Of a DNA stretch of 64,000 nucleotides, positions 10,037-19,420 are shown piece after piece. The translations under genes were made by a program, and so were the position numbers. Location of the stretch: assembly GCA_002353525.1 (NCBI GenBank), contig DEJV01000045.1:1868-65867 (forward strand). The letters run 5' to 3'. Every line of letters begins with the position of its first letter. Position 1 is the stretch's first letter. A model generated the notes under the pieces. It did not search any database. It was not told where the DNA came from and saw only the letters and a program-made list of their open reading frames with translations. This DNA comes from Prevotella sp. UBA2739. Lineage in GTDB: Bacteria > Bacteroidota > Bacteroidia > Bacteroidales > Bacteroidaceae.

Positions 10037-10166
10037 AAGTTGACAAGTTAACAAGTTGACAAGTTGACGAGTTACTTGACAAGAAGCTATTGTCTGAACT
10101 TCTGAACTCTTGAACTTCTGAACTTCTAAAGAATGACTTTTGTCTGAACTTCCGAACTCCTGAACT
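10037..10166 (+). repeat. Octamer arrays (AAGTTGAC; TCTGAACT) upstream of the pullulanase gene
   Basis: The 247-bp spacer before the pullulanase gene holds 8-bp units. AAGTTGAC-type units run 10037-10076, and TCTGAACT-type units run 10093-10124 and again 10143-10166. No clear TAnnTTTG promoter is seen within it. Confidence 0.8.
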
Positions 10167-10188
10167 CCTTAAAACAAAAACTCGAAAT

Positions 10189-12141
10189 ATGAAAAAAATG
10201 ATTGCGACTGCTGTACTGGCCTTCATCACAAACATGGCTAACGGACAGACATTCTTCAATGAGGTGGAATGTGGGCCCGAGGCTACAGTCTTCAACCTCT
10301 TCGCACCGGCTGACGCCAAGTCGGTGAAGGTTCGTATTTATCAAAACGGTGACAAGGGGAAAGCCCTGAAGACCGTTAAGATGGCGTATAATGCCAACAC
10401 ACAGAAATGGACTGCCTCGGTGAAGGGCGACTTGCGGGGCAAATTCTACACCTTTGATGCCGGAAAGGGCGAGTGTGCCGGTGTGTTTGCGAAAGCCGTT
10501 GGTGTGAACGGGCGTCGCGGAGCCATTCTGAACATGCTGGAATGCGACCCCGACGACTGGTGCTGCGATGTGCGCCCCGTCACCAAGACACCTGCCGACC
10601 TGGTCATCTATGAATTGCACCACCGCGATTTCTCTATCGGCCGCCCCGATGCCAAATATCCGGGCAAGTTTTTGGCACTCACCGAGCCGTGGGCCATCAA
10701 GCATCTCACCGAACTGGGTGTAAATGCTGTGCATATTCTGCCTTCTTACGACTTTGGCTCGGTCGACGAGAGCCGGCTGGCAAAGCCTCAATACAACTGG
10801 GGTTACGACCCGGTGAACTACAATGTGCCTGAGGGATCTTACTCTACTGACCCATATAACCCCAAGGCACGCGTAAAAGAGTTCAAGCAAATGGTACAGG
10901 CATTGCACAAAGCCGGCATTCGTGTCATTCTCGACGTGGTGTACAATCATACCTATAACATCGAGAACAGCAACTTCCAAAAGACTTATCCCGACTATTA
11001 CTACCGGAAGACTGCCGACGGGAAGTATAGCAATGGCTCTGGCTGCGGCAACGAGACAGCCTCGGAACAGCCCATGATGCGCCAGTTTATCATCGAGTCA
11101 GTGAAATATTGGGCCAGCGAATATCGCGTGGATGGATTCCGTTTCGACCTGATGGGCTGCCACGACATCGAGACCATGAATGCCGTCCGTGCCGAACTGG
11201 ACAAGATTGATCCCAATCTGTTTGTCTATGGCGAGGGATGGAGCGCCGGACAGTGTGCCTATCCTCAGGAGAAGTTGGGCGTGAAAGCCAACATTAGCCA
11301 CATGCCGCGCATTGCCGCTTTCTCGGATGAACTGCGCGATGCGTTGCGCGGACCTTTCAGCGACGACACGAAAGGTGCATTCCTCGCTGGCTTTGCCGGA
11401 GAGGAAGAGAGCATCAAGTTCGGCATTGCCGGGGGCATCAGTCATCCGCAAGTGGACATGACAAAGGTGAACTACTCGAAGACACCTTGGGCAGAAGAAC
11501 CCGTACAGATGATTTCTTACGTCAGCTGCCACGACGACATGTGCCTCGTAGACCGGCTCATGGCCAGCGTTCCAGGGTTGAAGGGAAACTCCAACGCACG
11601 GCTCTCGTCGCTCACCACCGAGCAGAAAGAAGAACTCATCCGCCTGGACCTGCTGGCTCAGACGGCCGTCTTTACCTCGCAGGGTGTGCCCTTCATGCTG
11701 AGCGGAGAGGAAATGCTGCGCGACAAGAAAGGTGTACACAACAGCTTTGAGTCGCCCGACAGCATCAACCAACTGCCGTGGGAACGGCTGAAAGAGTATC
11801 CACAGGTGTTCAAATACTACAAAGACCTCATCCAGTTGCGCCGCAACCATCCTGCCTTCCGACTGGGTGATGCCCACTTGGTGCGCAAGCATCTGGAGTT
11901 TATCGATGCTCCGGCCGGTGTGGTGACATTCCGCCTGAAGAACTATGCCGGACGCGACGACTGGCGCAACATTGTGGTGATTCTGAACGGCAACAAAGAG
12001 AAGGTGAGCGTGCCCGTGCCCAAAGGCATGTACACCATTGTTTGCCAGAACGGCGAAATCAACGAACAGTCAACCAGCAAGACTTTTGGCCGCAAGATTC
12101 CCGTGTCGGGACAGTCGGCTCTCATCATGTATGAACCCTAA
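10189..12141 (+). CDS. pulA: Type I pullulanase (GH13), secreted
   Basis: 650 residues with a signal peptide (about 1-20, ending ANG). The N-terminal beta domain is CBM48-like, and the type I pullulanase signature YNWGYDP sits at residues 202-208. The GH13 barrel follows: region I DVVYNHTY, nucleophile Asp320 in DGFRFDLMG, acid/base Glu349 in YGEGW, and Asp449 in VSCHDDM. It should cleave alpha-1,6 branch links of pullulan and starch limit dextrins in the periplasm, feeding linear chains to SusA/SusB-type enzymes. The spacer of almost 250 bp with octamer repeats and a GC-rich hairpin may separate it partly from susB. Confidence 0.92.
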   Translation: MKKMIATAVLAFITNMANGQTFFNEVECGPEATVFNLFAPADAKSVKVRIYQNGDKGKALKTVKMAYNANTQKWTASVKGDLRGKFYTFDAGKGECAGVFAKAVGVNGRRGAILNMLECDPDDWCCDVRPVTKTPADLVIYELHHRDFSIGRPDAKYPGKFLALTEPWAIKHLTELGVNAVHILPSYDFGSVDESRLAKPQYNWGYDPVNYNVPEGSYSTDPYNPKARVKEFKQMVQALHKAGIRVILDVVYNHTYNIENSNFQKTYPDYYYRKTADGKYSNGSGCGNETASEQPMMRQFIIESVKYWASEYRVDGFRFDLMGCHDIETMNAVRAELDKIDPNLFVYGEGWSAGQCAYPQEKLGVKANISHMPRIAAFSDELRDALRGPFSDDTKGAFLAGFAGEEESIKFGIAGGISHPQVDMTKVNYSKTPWAEEPVQMISYVSCHDDMCLVDRLMASVPGLKGNSNARLSSLTTEQKEELIRLDLLAQTAVFTSQGVPFMLSGEEMLRDKKGVHNSFESPDSINQLPWERLKEYPQVFKYYKDLIQLRRNHPAFRLGDAHLVRKHLEFIDAPAGVVTFRLKNYAGRDDWRNIVVILNGNKEKVSVPVPKGMYTIVCQNGEINEQSTSKTFGRKIPVSGQSALIMYEP

Positions 12142-12152
12142 CTAGTCTTAAT

Positions 12153-14087
12153 ATGAAGAAAATCGTTTTATTGAGTTTACTTATGAGCCTCGCACTCACC
12201 ATGGCAGCAGCACCCAAAAAGGGAACCATCACCCGTATCGACCCCACCAACTGGTTTGTGGGACTGAAGAATCCCAAACTGCAGTTGATGGTCTATGGAC
12301 CCAACATTGCCGCTGTGAAGAATGTGACGACCGACTATGAAGGTGTAACCATTGAGGACATTGTCCGCCTCGATTCGCCTAACTACCTCCTTGTGTATCT
12401 CAATCTGAGTGGTGCCCAGCCAGGCATGATGACACTCAAGTTCGACAAACAGAAGTATACGTATCAGCTGAAGGCACGTGAGATGAGCGGTGACAAGCGT
12501 GTGGGATTCGACAATAGCGACGTGCTCTATATGCTCATGCCCGACCGATTTGCACAAGGGGCAAACCATAACCCACAGGTAAAGGGTATGAACACCTATC
12601 GGGAGGACCGCAGCAAACCCAGCCTTCGTCATGGAGGCGATCTGAACGGCATTCGCGAACATCTCGACTATTTCAACGAGCTGGGCGTGACGGCCTTGTG
12701 GCTGACACCCGTGCTGGAGAATAATTCGCCCGATACGAACAACGGATTCAGCACCTATCATGGCTATGCCACTACCGACTACTACCGCGTGGATCCGCGT
12801 TTCGGTACCAACGACGACTATCGCCGCCTGTGTGACGAGGCCCACCAGAAAGGACTGAAGGTGGTAATGGACATGATTTTCAACCATTGCGGCTTTGAGC
12901 ATCCGTGGATTAAAGACCTGCCCTGCAAAGACTGGCTCAACACTCCGGAGTGGCTCAATGAAAAGCAAAGCGGACGTGACCCGATGACGGGCTTTACCGC
13001 CAATGCCAACGGCAGCGAGCCCGTGAAGAGCAAATATTTGCAGACCAGCTACAAACTGACTCCAGTGAAAGACCCGTATGCCTCGGAGGTAGACTTGCAC
13101 GAAACAGTAGACGGATGGTTTGTGCCCTCGATGCCCGACCTGAACCACCGCAATCCGCACGTAATGACCTACCTCATCCAGAACTCCATCTGGTGGATAG
13201 AGACAGTGGGTATTGACGGCATACGCATGGACACCTATCCCTATGCCGACGCCAAGGGCATGGCACGGTGGATGAAAACGCTCGACGAGGAGTATCCCAA
13301 CTTCAATGTAGTGGGCGAGACATGGGTCACCGAACCAGCCTACACCGCTGCATGGCAGAAAGACTCAAAGTTGTCGGAAGAGAACAGTTATCTGAAAACC
13401 GTGATGGACTTCGCCTTCTTCGACCGCCTCTCACAGGCCAAGAACGAGGAGACCGACGGCTGGTGGAACGGACTGAACCGCATCTACAACGCACTCTGTT
13501 ACGACTATCTCTATGCCGACCCCAACCATGTCATGGCATTTATCGACAACCACGACACCGACCGTTTCCTCGGCAACGGAAAAGACACGCTCGCCCTGAA
13601 GCAGGCACTGGCCTTGTTGCTCACCGTGAAACGCATTCCGCAGCTTTACTATGGCACAGAAATACTGATGAACGGCACTAAAGAGGTGACCGACGGTAAT
13701 GTGCGCAAGGTCTTCCCGGGCGGTTTCCCCGGCGACAAACATAATGCCTTCACCGCCGAAGGACGTACCAAGGCAGAGAACAGCATGTTCAAATGGCTGT
13801 CAGCCCTGCTGCACTGGCGCAACGGCAATGAGACCATCATCCGCGGCTACCAGACGCAGTTCATCCCCTATCATGGCGTATATGTGGTGGCCCGCCGCTG
13901 GCATCGTCATGGGGTGATAACCATTCTCAACGGCACCAGACAACCGGCAGTAATGGAGATGAGCCGTTATGCCGAGCTCTTCGATCCTGACCAGAAAGAG
14001 GCTGAGGATGTGATCACCGGTAGGAAGTACAGTCTGGCGAAAGACCTCAAACTGAGTCCGCGCCAAACACTCATTCTTGAGTACTAA
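12153..14087 (+). CDS. susA: GH13 neopullulanase/cyclomaltodextrinase-type amylase (SusA-like)
   Basis: 644 residues, close to the length of Bacteroides SusA. A signal peptide ends near MAAA, an N-terminal beta domain covers about 22-120, and a GH13 barrel follows. Visible motifs are region I DMIFNHCG, nucleophile Asp360 in GIDGIRMDTYPYAD, acid/base Glu389 in VVGETWV and Asp468 in FIDNHDTDR. It should hydrolyse alpha-1,4 links of maltodextrins, cyclodextrins and pullulan in the periplasm. It starts 11 bp after the pullulanase stop, and a strong bidirectional terminator follows, so this is the end of the amylolytic unit. Confidence 0.92.
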   Translation: MKKIVLLSLLMSLALTMAAAPKKGTITRIDPTNWFVGLKNPKLQLMVYGPNIAAVKNVTTDYEGVTIEDIVRLDSPNYLLVYLNLSGAQPGMMTLKFDKQKYTYQLKAREMSGDKRVGFDNSDVLYMLMPDRFAQGANHNPQVKGMNTYREDRSKPSLRHGGDLNGIREHLDYFNELGVTALWLTPVLENNSPDTNNGFSTYHGYATTDYYRVDPRFGTNDDYRRLCDEAHQKGLKVVMDMIFNHCGFEHPWIKDLPCKDWLNTPEWLNEKQSGRDPMTGFTANANGSEPVKSKYLQTSYKLTPVKDPYASEVDLHETVDGWFVPSMPDLNHRNPHVMTYLIQNSIWWIETVGIDGIRMDTYPYADAKGMARWMKTLDEEYPNFNVVGETWVTEPAYTAAWQKDSKLSEENSYLKTVMDFAFFDRLSQAKNEETDGWWNGLNRIYNALCYDYLYADPNHVMAFIDNHDTDRFLGNGKDTLALKQALALLLTVKRIPQLYYGTEILMNGTKEVTDGNVRKVFPGGFPGDKHNAFTAEGRTKAENSMFKWLSALLHWRNGNETIIRGYQTQFIPYHGVYVVARRWHRHGVITILNGTRQPAVMEMSRYAELFDPDQKEAEDVITGRKYSLAKDLKLSPRQTLILEY

Positions 14088-14098
14088 TTATAATACAC

Positions 14099-14149
14099 AA
14101 AAGAAAAGAGGCAGGAGTACCCATTGAGTACTCCTGCCTCTTTTCTTTT
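14099..14149. terminator. Bidirectional rho-independent terminator (22-bp perfect stem)
   Basis: Perfect 22-bp arms 14099-14120 and 14128-14149 with a 7-nt loop CCATTGA. The arm ends are A4GA4 and T4CT4, giving a T-tract on both strands. It separates the starch operon from the convergent efflux operon. Confidence 0.92.
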
Positions 14150-14191
14150 ATTTGCTATCAACACGTGCCAACAACCATGAGGTGGCACTGG

Positions 14192-15517
14192 TCAGAACTT
14201 CAGTTCCTTTCCACGGTAGAAATCGAGCAAGGCATGGTTGTAGATATACTCATACTTCGCCCGCACCAAGTCGCTCTCAGCCTTCATCAGGTTGTTCTTC
14301 GCTTCGTTGAACTCGGTGATGTTGGCCTTCCCGTATTCATATTTGGCCGACATCAGGTTGAACGCCTCGCGATTGCTGCGCAGTGCCTCCTCGCTGCTGG
14401 TGAATTTCGCTTGCGAGTTCAGGGCATTGTAGTAGGCCTGTTGTATCTCCTTATAGAGTGCTTTCTTCGTGTTTTCCAGCTGCAACTGCTGTGTCTGGCG
14501 GTTCAGTTGTGCACTGCGAATGCTGTTGCGAGTAGCAAAACGGTTGAAGATAGGCACCGACAGACTCAGTCCGATGTACTGGCTGAAGTTGTTGCTCAGC
14601 TGTTTGCCAAAGCTCTCGGCAGGAAAACCGCTAGTCTTATAGTAGTTGCTGCCTAGTCCGCCACTCAGCGTCAACGACGGGTAGAGTGCGCTCTTGGCGA
14701 TGTCGATACTCTTCTCCGTGCCTTGCAGTCGCAGCGTTTCGGCCTGAATCTCAGGCTTTATGCCTACAGCCTCCTGATAGATGGCATCGGGAGAGGTGCC
14801 GATTGTTTTGAATGCTGCCAACCTACTGTTCGGATCGATGCGCTCTATGGTAAATCCCTCGGGAGAGGGAAGTTCCAGCAACTGTGTCAGCGCCAGCAAG
14901 TTCAGCCGGTAATCATTATTGGCTTGTGTGGCTGTCAGTTTGCTCTGAGCCATGGCAGCCTCCTGTTGCGCCACCTCGGTGCCGCTGGCTTTGCCGTTTT
15001 TCAGCAGTTCTTTCAACCGGAACACTTGCAGCGAGTCAATCTCTATTTGTCTGCTGGCCACATCGCATAGCTCCATCGAATAGAGTATCTGCACATAAGC
15101 CTGTGCCACCTGCATGCGGATATCGTTGCGGGCCTTCTCCAAGTCGGCAGTGGCGGCCTCAAGGTTCAGGCGGTTCAGCTCCAATGTGCGCGGTATGCGG
15201 AATCCCGTGAACAGAGGTACCGAAGTACCCAACGAAAACGAAGTACTGCTGGTGTTCGTATTGGTGTAGGTATTCTCAGCCGTCAGTCCGCGGCCAAACG
15301 AGAAGTTCTCGCCTGCTGTGGCATTAAGATCGGGCAGTCGGCTATTCTTGGCCGTCGACACTTCCACCTCCTGCTGCTGACGGTTCACATCGCGCTGCTT
15401 GATGCTGAGGTTGTGATCTAGTGCATAATCGATGCATTCCTTCAGCGTCCATTGCTGCTTCTGCGCAGTCGCAGGAAGGAATGCCACTATCATTATATAT
15501 AATAGGTATTTTCTCAT
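14192..15517 (-). CDS. TolC-family outer-membrane efflux protein
   Basis: 441 residues with a signal peptide (about 1-19, ending ATAQ). Two related halves each end in long heptad-rich helices (for example LRSNREAFNLMSAKYEYGKANITEFNEAKNNL), as expected for an outer-membrane factor. It forms the outer-membrane channel of the tripartite pump encoded just upstream in the same operon, with the HlyD-like adaptor 13 bp away. Substrate unknown. Confidence 0.95.
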   Translation of the reverse strand: MRKYLLYIMIVAFLPATAQKQQWTLKECIDYALDHNLSIKQRDVNRQQQEVEVSTAKNSRLPDLNATAGENFSFGRGLTAENTYTNTNTSSTSFSLGTSVPLFTGFRIPRTLELNRLNLEAATADLEKARNDIRMQVAQAYVQILYSMELCDVASRQIEIDSLQVFRLKELLKNGKASGTEVAQQEAAMAQSKLTATQANNDYRLNLLALTQLLELPSPEGFTIERIDPNSRLAAFKTIGTSPDAIYQEAVGIKPEIQAETLRLQGTEKSIDIAKSALYPSLTLSGGLGSNYYKTSGFPAESFGKQLSNNFSQYIGLSLSVPIFNRFATRNSIRSAQLNRQTQQLQLENTKKALYKEIQQAYYNALNSQAKFTSSEEALRSNREAFNLMSAKYEYGKANITEFNEAKNNLMKAESDLVRAKYEYIYNHALLDFYRGKELKF

Positions 15518-15530
15518 AACTGCTTCCTTC

Positions 15531-16646
15531 TTATTCGTTCTTCACGTCTTCGGTCACCACTTTCGGTCCACGCACTTTGTCGCTCTTGCCAATACCTTTC
15601 TTGATTTCGATGTCGACGCCATCGCTCAATCCCGTCACGACGGGTTTGCGTTCGTAGGTTTTCTGTTCGCCCGCGCCCTTCACTACATATACAAAGGTGG
15701 AATCGCCTTTAAACTCGATGGCACTCTCAGGAACGGTGAGCACATTCTTGGCGTTGGCCAGTTCGATTTCGGCTGTGGCACTGTAGCCGCTGCGAATCTT
15801 ATTTCCCTTCAGCACACGCACAGCTGCTTTGATCTCAAACTGGTTGGCACCATTACTCTCTACTGCCTTTGGCGAGATGTACTCCAGCGAGGCCTCGAAG
15901 TTCAGGTCCTGTAGTGCTCCGATGGTAATCTTCATGGGCATTCCCAGCACAAGTTGCCCCACCTCGGTCTCGTCGATATTGCCACGGAAGATGAGGTCGT
16001 TCATGTTGGCCACACTGGCAATCGTAGTACCATCGTTGAAGGTGTTGGAGAGGATGACCGAGTTACCCACCTTTACGGGTATGTCGAGAATGATGCCTGA
16101 GATGGTGCTGCGCACGAGTGTCGAGCTGGCTTTGGCATTGCTTTTCGAGATACCATCGCGCACCACCGCCAAGGCATCTTCTGCTGCAGCTTTCTCCTCG
16201 CGTGCCTGCCGCAGGGCTTGTTTCACCTTGTCGAACTCGTCGGCACTGACCAGTTTCTGGTTGAACAGATTCTCCTCTCGGCTGAAGTCCACCTGTGCCT
16301 GCTGCAAGTTGATGGAAGCCAGACGTACACGGCTCTCGGCACTGCTCAGCTGGTTCATGTCGGGAATCACCTTCACCTTGGCAATCACGTCGCCGGCATT
16401 CACATAGTCGCCAGCCTCTTTCAGCAGTTCGGTAATGATGCCACTGATTTGCGGTTTCACGTTCACCTCGTTGCGCGGCTCAATCTTTCCCGTGATGATG
16501 GTCATCTTCGAGATGTCGGCCACTTTGGGTGTAAACTCGTTATAGACAACCGGTTTGGGTTGCGACTTTTTCCAGAGGAACACAAATGTCCCGATGAAAA
16601 TCAATGCTATGATAGCAGCAATGATAAGTTTTGAATAGCGTTTCAT
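15531..16646 (-). CDS. HlyD/RND-type periplasmic adaptor protein
   Basis: 371 residues. An N-terminal membrane anchor (KLIIAAIIALIFIGTFVFLW) is followed by lipoyl-like halves (GKIEPRNEVNVKPQISG and AGDVIAKVKVIP), an alpha-hairpin with coiled-coil sequence (about 100-180), then beta-barrel and membrane-proximal domains. It bridges the MacB-type permeases and TolC. The open frame extends 34 codons further upstream, but that part is translated 9-bp repeat (IGILRIFRILGILG), so I place the start at ATG 16646. Confidence 0.94.
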   Translation of the reverse strand: MKRYSKLIIAAIIALIFIGTFVFLWKKSQPKPVVYNEFTPKVADISKMTIITGKIEPRNEVNVKPQISGIITELLKEAGDYVNAGDVIAKVKVIPDMNQLSSAESRVRLASINLQQAQVDFSREENLFNQKLVSADEFDKVKQALRQAREEKAAAEDALAVVRDGISKSNAKASSTLVRSTISGIILDIPVKVGNSVILSNTFNDGTTIASVANMNDLIFRGNIDETEVGQLVLGMPMKITIGALQDLNFEASLEYISPKAVESNGANQFEIKAAVRVLKGNKIRSGYSATAEIELANAKNVLTVPESAIEFKGDSTFVYVVKGAGEQKTYERKPVVTGLSDGVDIEIKKGIGKSDKVRGPKVVTEDVKNE

Positions 16647-16678
16647 ATCGATTTTGTTATTGTTATTCTTTTTTATTC

Positions 16679-16741
16679 TGAGTAATCTGAATGTTCCGAG
16701 TATTCCAAGTATTCTGAATATTCTGAGTATTCCGATGGTTT
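16679..16741 (-). repeat. 9-bp tandem array, 7 units, between permease and HlyD genes
   Basis: Seven in-phase 9-bp units on the plus strand of the form YGARTATTC (for example CGAGTATTC, CAAGTATTC, TGAATATTC). It fills most of the 108-bp spacer inside the efflux operon. The next spacer upstream in the operon also holds a 9-bp array. Confidence 0.85.
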
Positions 16742-16754
16742 CGGGCACTCTCTC

Positions 16755-18005
16755 TTACTCGTCGCGCATGGCGTCGACGGGTTTAATGCTCATGGCACGC
16801 GCTGCTGGTGCCAAGCCGGCCAGCACGCCCATCACACTGATGGCCACTGCAGCGAAGATGGCTGTCCAGAATCCTACCTGGAAATGGGCTTTCAGTATGC
16901 CGTCCTCGGTGTTGCCCAGTTCGATAAGTTGCAAGATGAGCACTCCAAACAAGATGCCGCTCATGCCTGCTACGAGGGTGAGTACCACGCTCTCGCTGAT
17001 AATCTGCGAGAGAATCATCTTGGGTGTGGCACCGATGGCACGGCGGATGCCTATCTCTGTGGTGCGCTCGCGCACGGTCACCATCATGATGTTCGACACA
17101 CCAATGGCTCCTGCCAGCAAGGTACCCAGTCCTACCAACCAGATCAGGAAGTTCACTCCCTTAAACAGGTTGTCCATCATGCTGAACAGCAACTCGGTGT
17201 TGAACACCATCACCCCCTGTTCGTCTTCGGGATGAATGGTGTGGGCACGGGCGATGACCTCACGCATGCGGCTGGTCAGGTCGCTCATCACCACTCCCGG
17301 TTTGGCCGTCACGCTGATGATATGTACTTGGTTTCCCATGTTGTAAGTCTGCTGCATCAGCGTTAGCGGGATGGTGACAGCCTCTTCCGACCGCCCGTTC
17401 AGGTTCACTCCGCCTTCCTTATAGTCTACTCCTACTACCCGGTAGTATACCGAATCGACCCTGATGAGCTTACCGCAGGGATCCCCACCCCCAGGGAACA
17501 GTTCTTTATAGACTTTCTTTCCGATGACACACACCTTGCGACGCATTTTCAAGTCTACATGGTTCAGGTAGCGTCCGTACATCAGTTTGGGTTCCATCAC
17601 CTTGGCATACTCGGGCATCACACCGCTCATGTGGCACGAATTGCGCTTGTCGCCATAGACGGCACTATTGCCCCAACGCGACACCATGGGCGTGACCACA
17701 TCCAGCTCGGGCACCTGTGCCTTCAACCGGTCTACATCTTTATAGACCATCATCCACTGGCGTCCCTTGCGGAACCCTTTATACGGTTTGGTGGTGGGTT
17801 GCGACCAGATGAGCGCTGAATTGGTGGCAAAACCGGCAAACTCGTTTTTCAGCATCTCCTTCAGTCCTTGTCCGCCGCCCATCAGTCCTATCAACATGAA
17901 CACACCCCAGAACACGCCGAAACCTGTAAGCAACGAACGGCTCTTATTGCGGGTCAGTGTGTCGAGTATCTCGCGATAACTGTCTATGTCGAATCGTAAT
18001 TTCAT
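16755..18005 (-). CDS. MacB/FtsX-type ABC transporter permease (second of two)
   Basis: 416 residues with the MacB layout: an N-terminal transmembrane segment (about 22-42, LLTGFGVFWGVFMLIGLMGG), a large periplasmic domain (about 60-275), then three transmembrane segments containing the FtsX core with TVRERTTEIGIRRAIGATP. It pairs with the neighbouring permease and the ATPase at 19.4 kb, most likely as a heterodimer. Peptide, lipoprotein or toxin export is possible; substrate unknown. Confidence 0.94.
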   Translation of the reverse strand: MKLRFDIDSYREILDTLTRNKSRSLLTGFGVFWGVFMLIGLMGGGQGLKEMLKNEFAGFATNSALIWSQPTTKPYKGFRKGRQWMMVYKDVDRLKAQVPELDVVTPMVSRWGNSAVYGDKRNSCHMSGVMPEYAKVMEPKLMYGRYLNHVDLKMRRKVCVIGKKVYKELFPGGGDPCGKLIRVDSVYYRVVGVDYKEGGVNLNGRSEEAVTIPLTLMQQTYNMGNQVHIISVTAKPGVVMSDLTSRMREVIARAHTIHPEDEQGVMVFNTELLFSMMDNLFKGVNFLIWLVGLGTLLAGAIGVSNIMMVTVRERTTEIGIRRAIGATPKMILSQIISESVVLTLVAGMSGILFGVLILQLIELGNTEDGILKAHFQVGFWTAIFAAVAISVMGVLAGLAPAARAMSIKPVDAMRDE

Positions 18006-18042
18006 ACGTTTTTATTGTTTTCTGGATTTATTGCCCGGGATT

Positions 18043-18151
18043 CCTATTATTCCTAGTTGTCCTTGTATCCCCAAGTTTCCCTAATATCCCTTGCTTTCCT
18101 TGTCTCCCTAGCTTTCCTTGTATCCTTTGCCTCCCTCGCTTTCCTTGCATC
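18043..18151 (-). repeat. 9-bp tandem array, 12 units, between the two permease genes
   Basis: Twelve units of 9 bp (one of 10) on the plus strand, pyrimidine-rich, such as CCTTGTATC and CCTAGCTTT. It fills the 154-bp spacer between the permease genes. It has the same period as the array at 16679-16741 but a different word. Confidence 0.85.
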
Positions 18152-18159
18152 CCTTTCCC

Positions 18160-19416
18160 TTAGTCTGCACGAAGCGCCTCAATGGGCCTGATGCGTGCAG
18201 CCTTGCGCGCCGGAATGAGGCCGGCGATGGTACCAGCGATGATCATTACCAGTGTGGCTTCGATACAAACATCAAGTCCTACAGTAGGATTGACAAAGAA
18301 GGTAGCCTTGAAGAGGCCCGTATTGACAACCTCATGCCCCAATGTGGCATCCATATATTCGTTGACGGCCACACCTATCACCATACCAATATATCCAAAG
18401 AAGGTGGTGATGATGACACTCTCGGTGATAATCAGTTTCAGTATCGACCACGGCTTAGCACCAATAGCCTTACGGATGCCAAACTCGTGGGTGCGCTCCT
18501 TCACGGTGATGAGCATAATGTTCGACACCCCCACAATACCGCTCAGCAGGGTGAACAATCCTACAATCCACAAGAAGGTGCGGATGATACCAATGCCGGT
18601 GCTCATTTGTATGTTCTGCGAGAAACGGTTCCACAACCAAATGGCCCGCTCGTCGTCGGGAGCTGCCTGATGGTTTTTGTTGATGCGCTCACGATACTTG
18701 TGCTCGAAGTTCGCGTTATCTTTCACCGTTGGCAGTCCATGGAACGAATACTCGATGTCGCCCACGGTGTTGCCCTTGCCATACATAGTCTTCACGGTGG
18801 TAAACGCCGTATAGGCATCGGTGTTGCGCTCCGACTCGTCGGTCTGGTAGATGCCCACCACCTTGAATGCAAAGTTTCCCACCTTTACATATTCACCTAT
18901 GAGTGTGGCATAGTCTTTCTTCAGTTCTTTGGCATGTGTGCGGCTCAAGACAATGGTTTTGCGGTTTTCCCTCACGTCAATCTCGTTGACAAACCGTCCA
19001 TAGAGCATCTCTTTCTTGTCGATGAGGGCATGATTGGGGTAGACTCCTGTGAGCGAGCCACTGACATATTGCTGGCCACGGCTGATGATAAGCCCGCCCT
19101 GACTCAGCACAGCACCCACTTCGTCGATGTTTGTAGTGAAGGAATTGCGGGTGGTCTGCAAGTCTTTATCGAGCAACTGGATGTAGCGGCCTTCCTTCAG
19201 TCCCTTATACGGTTTCGACGTGCTGCCGTTGAACACCTTCATCGAATTGGCCAAGAAACGGTTGCTCTGTTGCATTTGCGCATTGATGAGCCCGTTGCCG
19301 GCCCCCAACAGGAAAATCAGCATGAAGATTCCCCATGCCACCGAAAAACCCGTCAGTGCGGTGCGCAGTTTGTTGCGCCGGGCCGTGCTCCATATTTCTG
19401 TGATAATATCTCTCAT
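18160..19416 (-). CDS. MacB/FtsX-type ABC transporter permease (first of two)
   Basis: 418 residues with the same MacB layout as its neighbour: an N-terminal transmembrane segment (ALTGFSVAWGIFMLIFLLGAG), a periplasmic domain, and a C-terminal FtsX domain with TVKERTHEFGIRKAIGAKP. The two permeases are diverged paralogs. It starts 4 bp after the ATPase stop, indicating coupled expression. Confidence 0.95.
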   Translation of the reverse strand: MRDIITEIWSTARRNKLRTALTGFSVAWGIFMLIFLLGAGNGLINAQMQQSNRFLANSMKVFNGSTSKPYKGLKEGRYIQLLDKDLQTTRNSFTTNIDEVGAVLSQGGLIISRGQQYVSGSLTGVYPNHALIDKKEMLYGRFVNEIDVRENRKTIVLSRTHAKELKKDYATLIGEYVKVGNFAFKVVGIYQTDESERNTDAYTAFTTVKTMYGKGNTVGDIEYSFHGLPTVKDNANFEHKYRERINKNHQAAPDDERAIWLWNRFSQNIQMSTGIGIIRTFLWIVGLFTLLSGIVGVSNIMLITVKERTHEFGIRKAIGAKPWSILKLIITESVIITTFFGYIGMVIGVAVNEYMDATLGHEVVNTGLFKATFFVNPTVGLDVCIEATLVMIIAGTIAGLIPARKAARIRPIEALRAD

Positions 19417-19420
19417 AGGC

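Noticed and set aside
14161..14190. Second terminator (GTGCCA ... TGGCAC) at the TolC gene end
   Set aside because: Only a 6-bp stem with a 12-nt loop and no T-run; the stronger hairpin at 14099-14149 serves both genes.
16647..16748. N-terminal extension of the HlyD-like protein
   Set aside because: It is translated 9-bp repeat sequence; the membrane anchor starts after ATG 16646.
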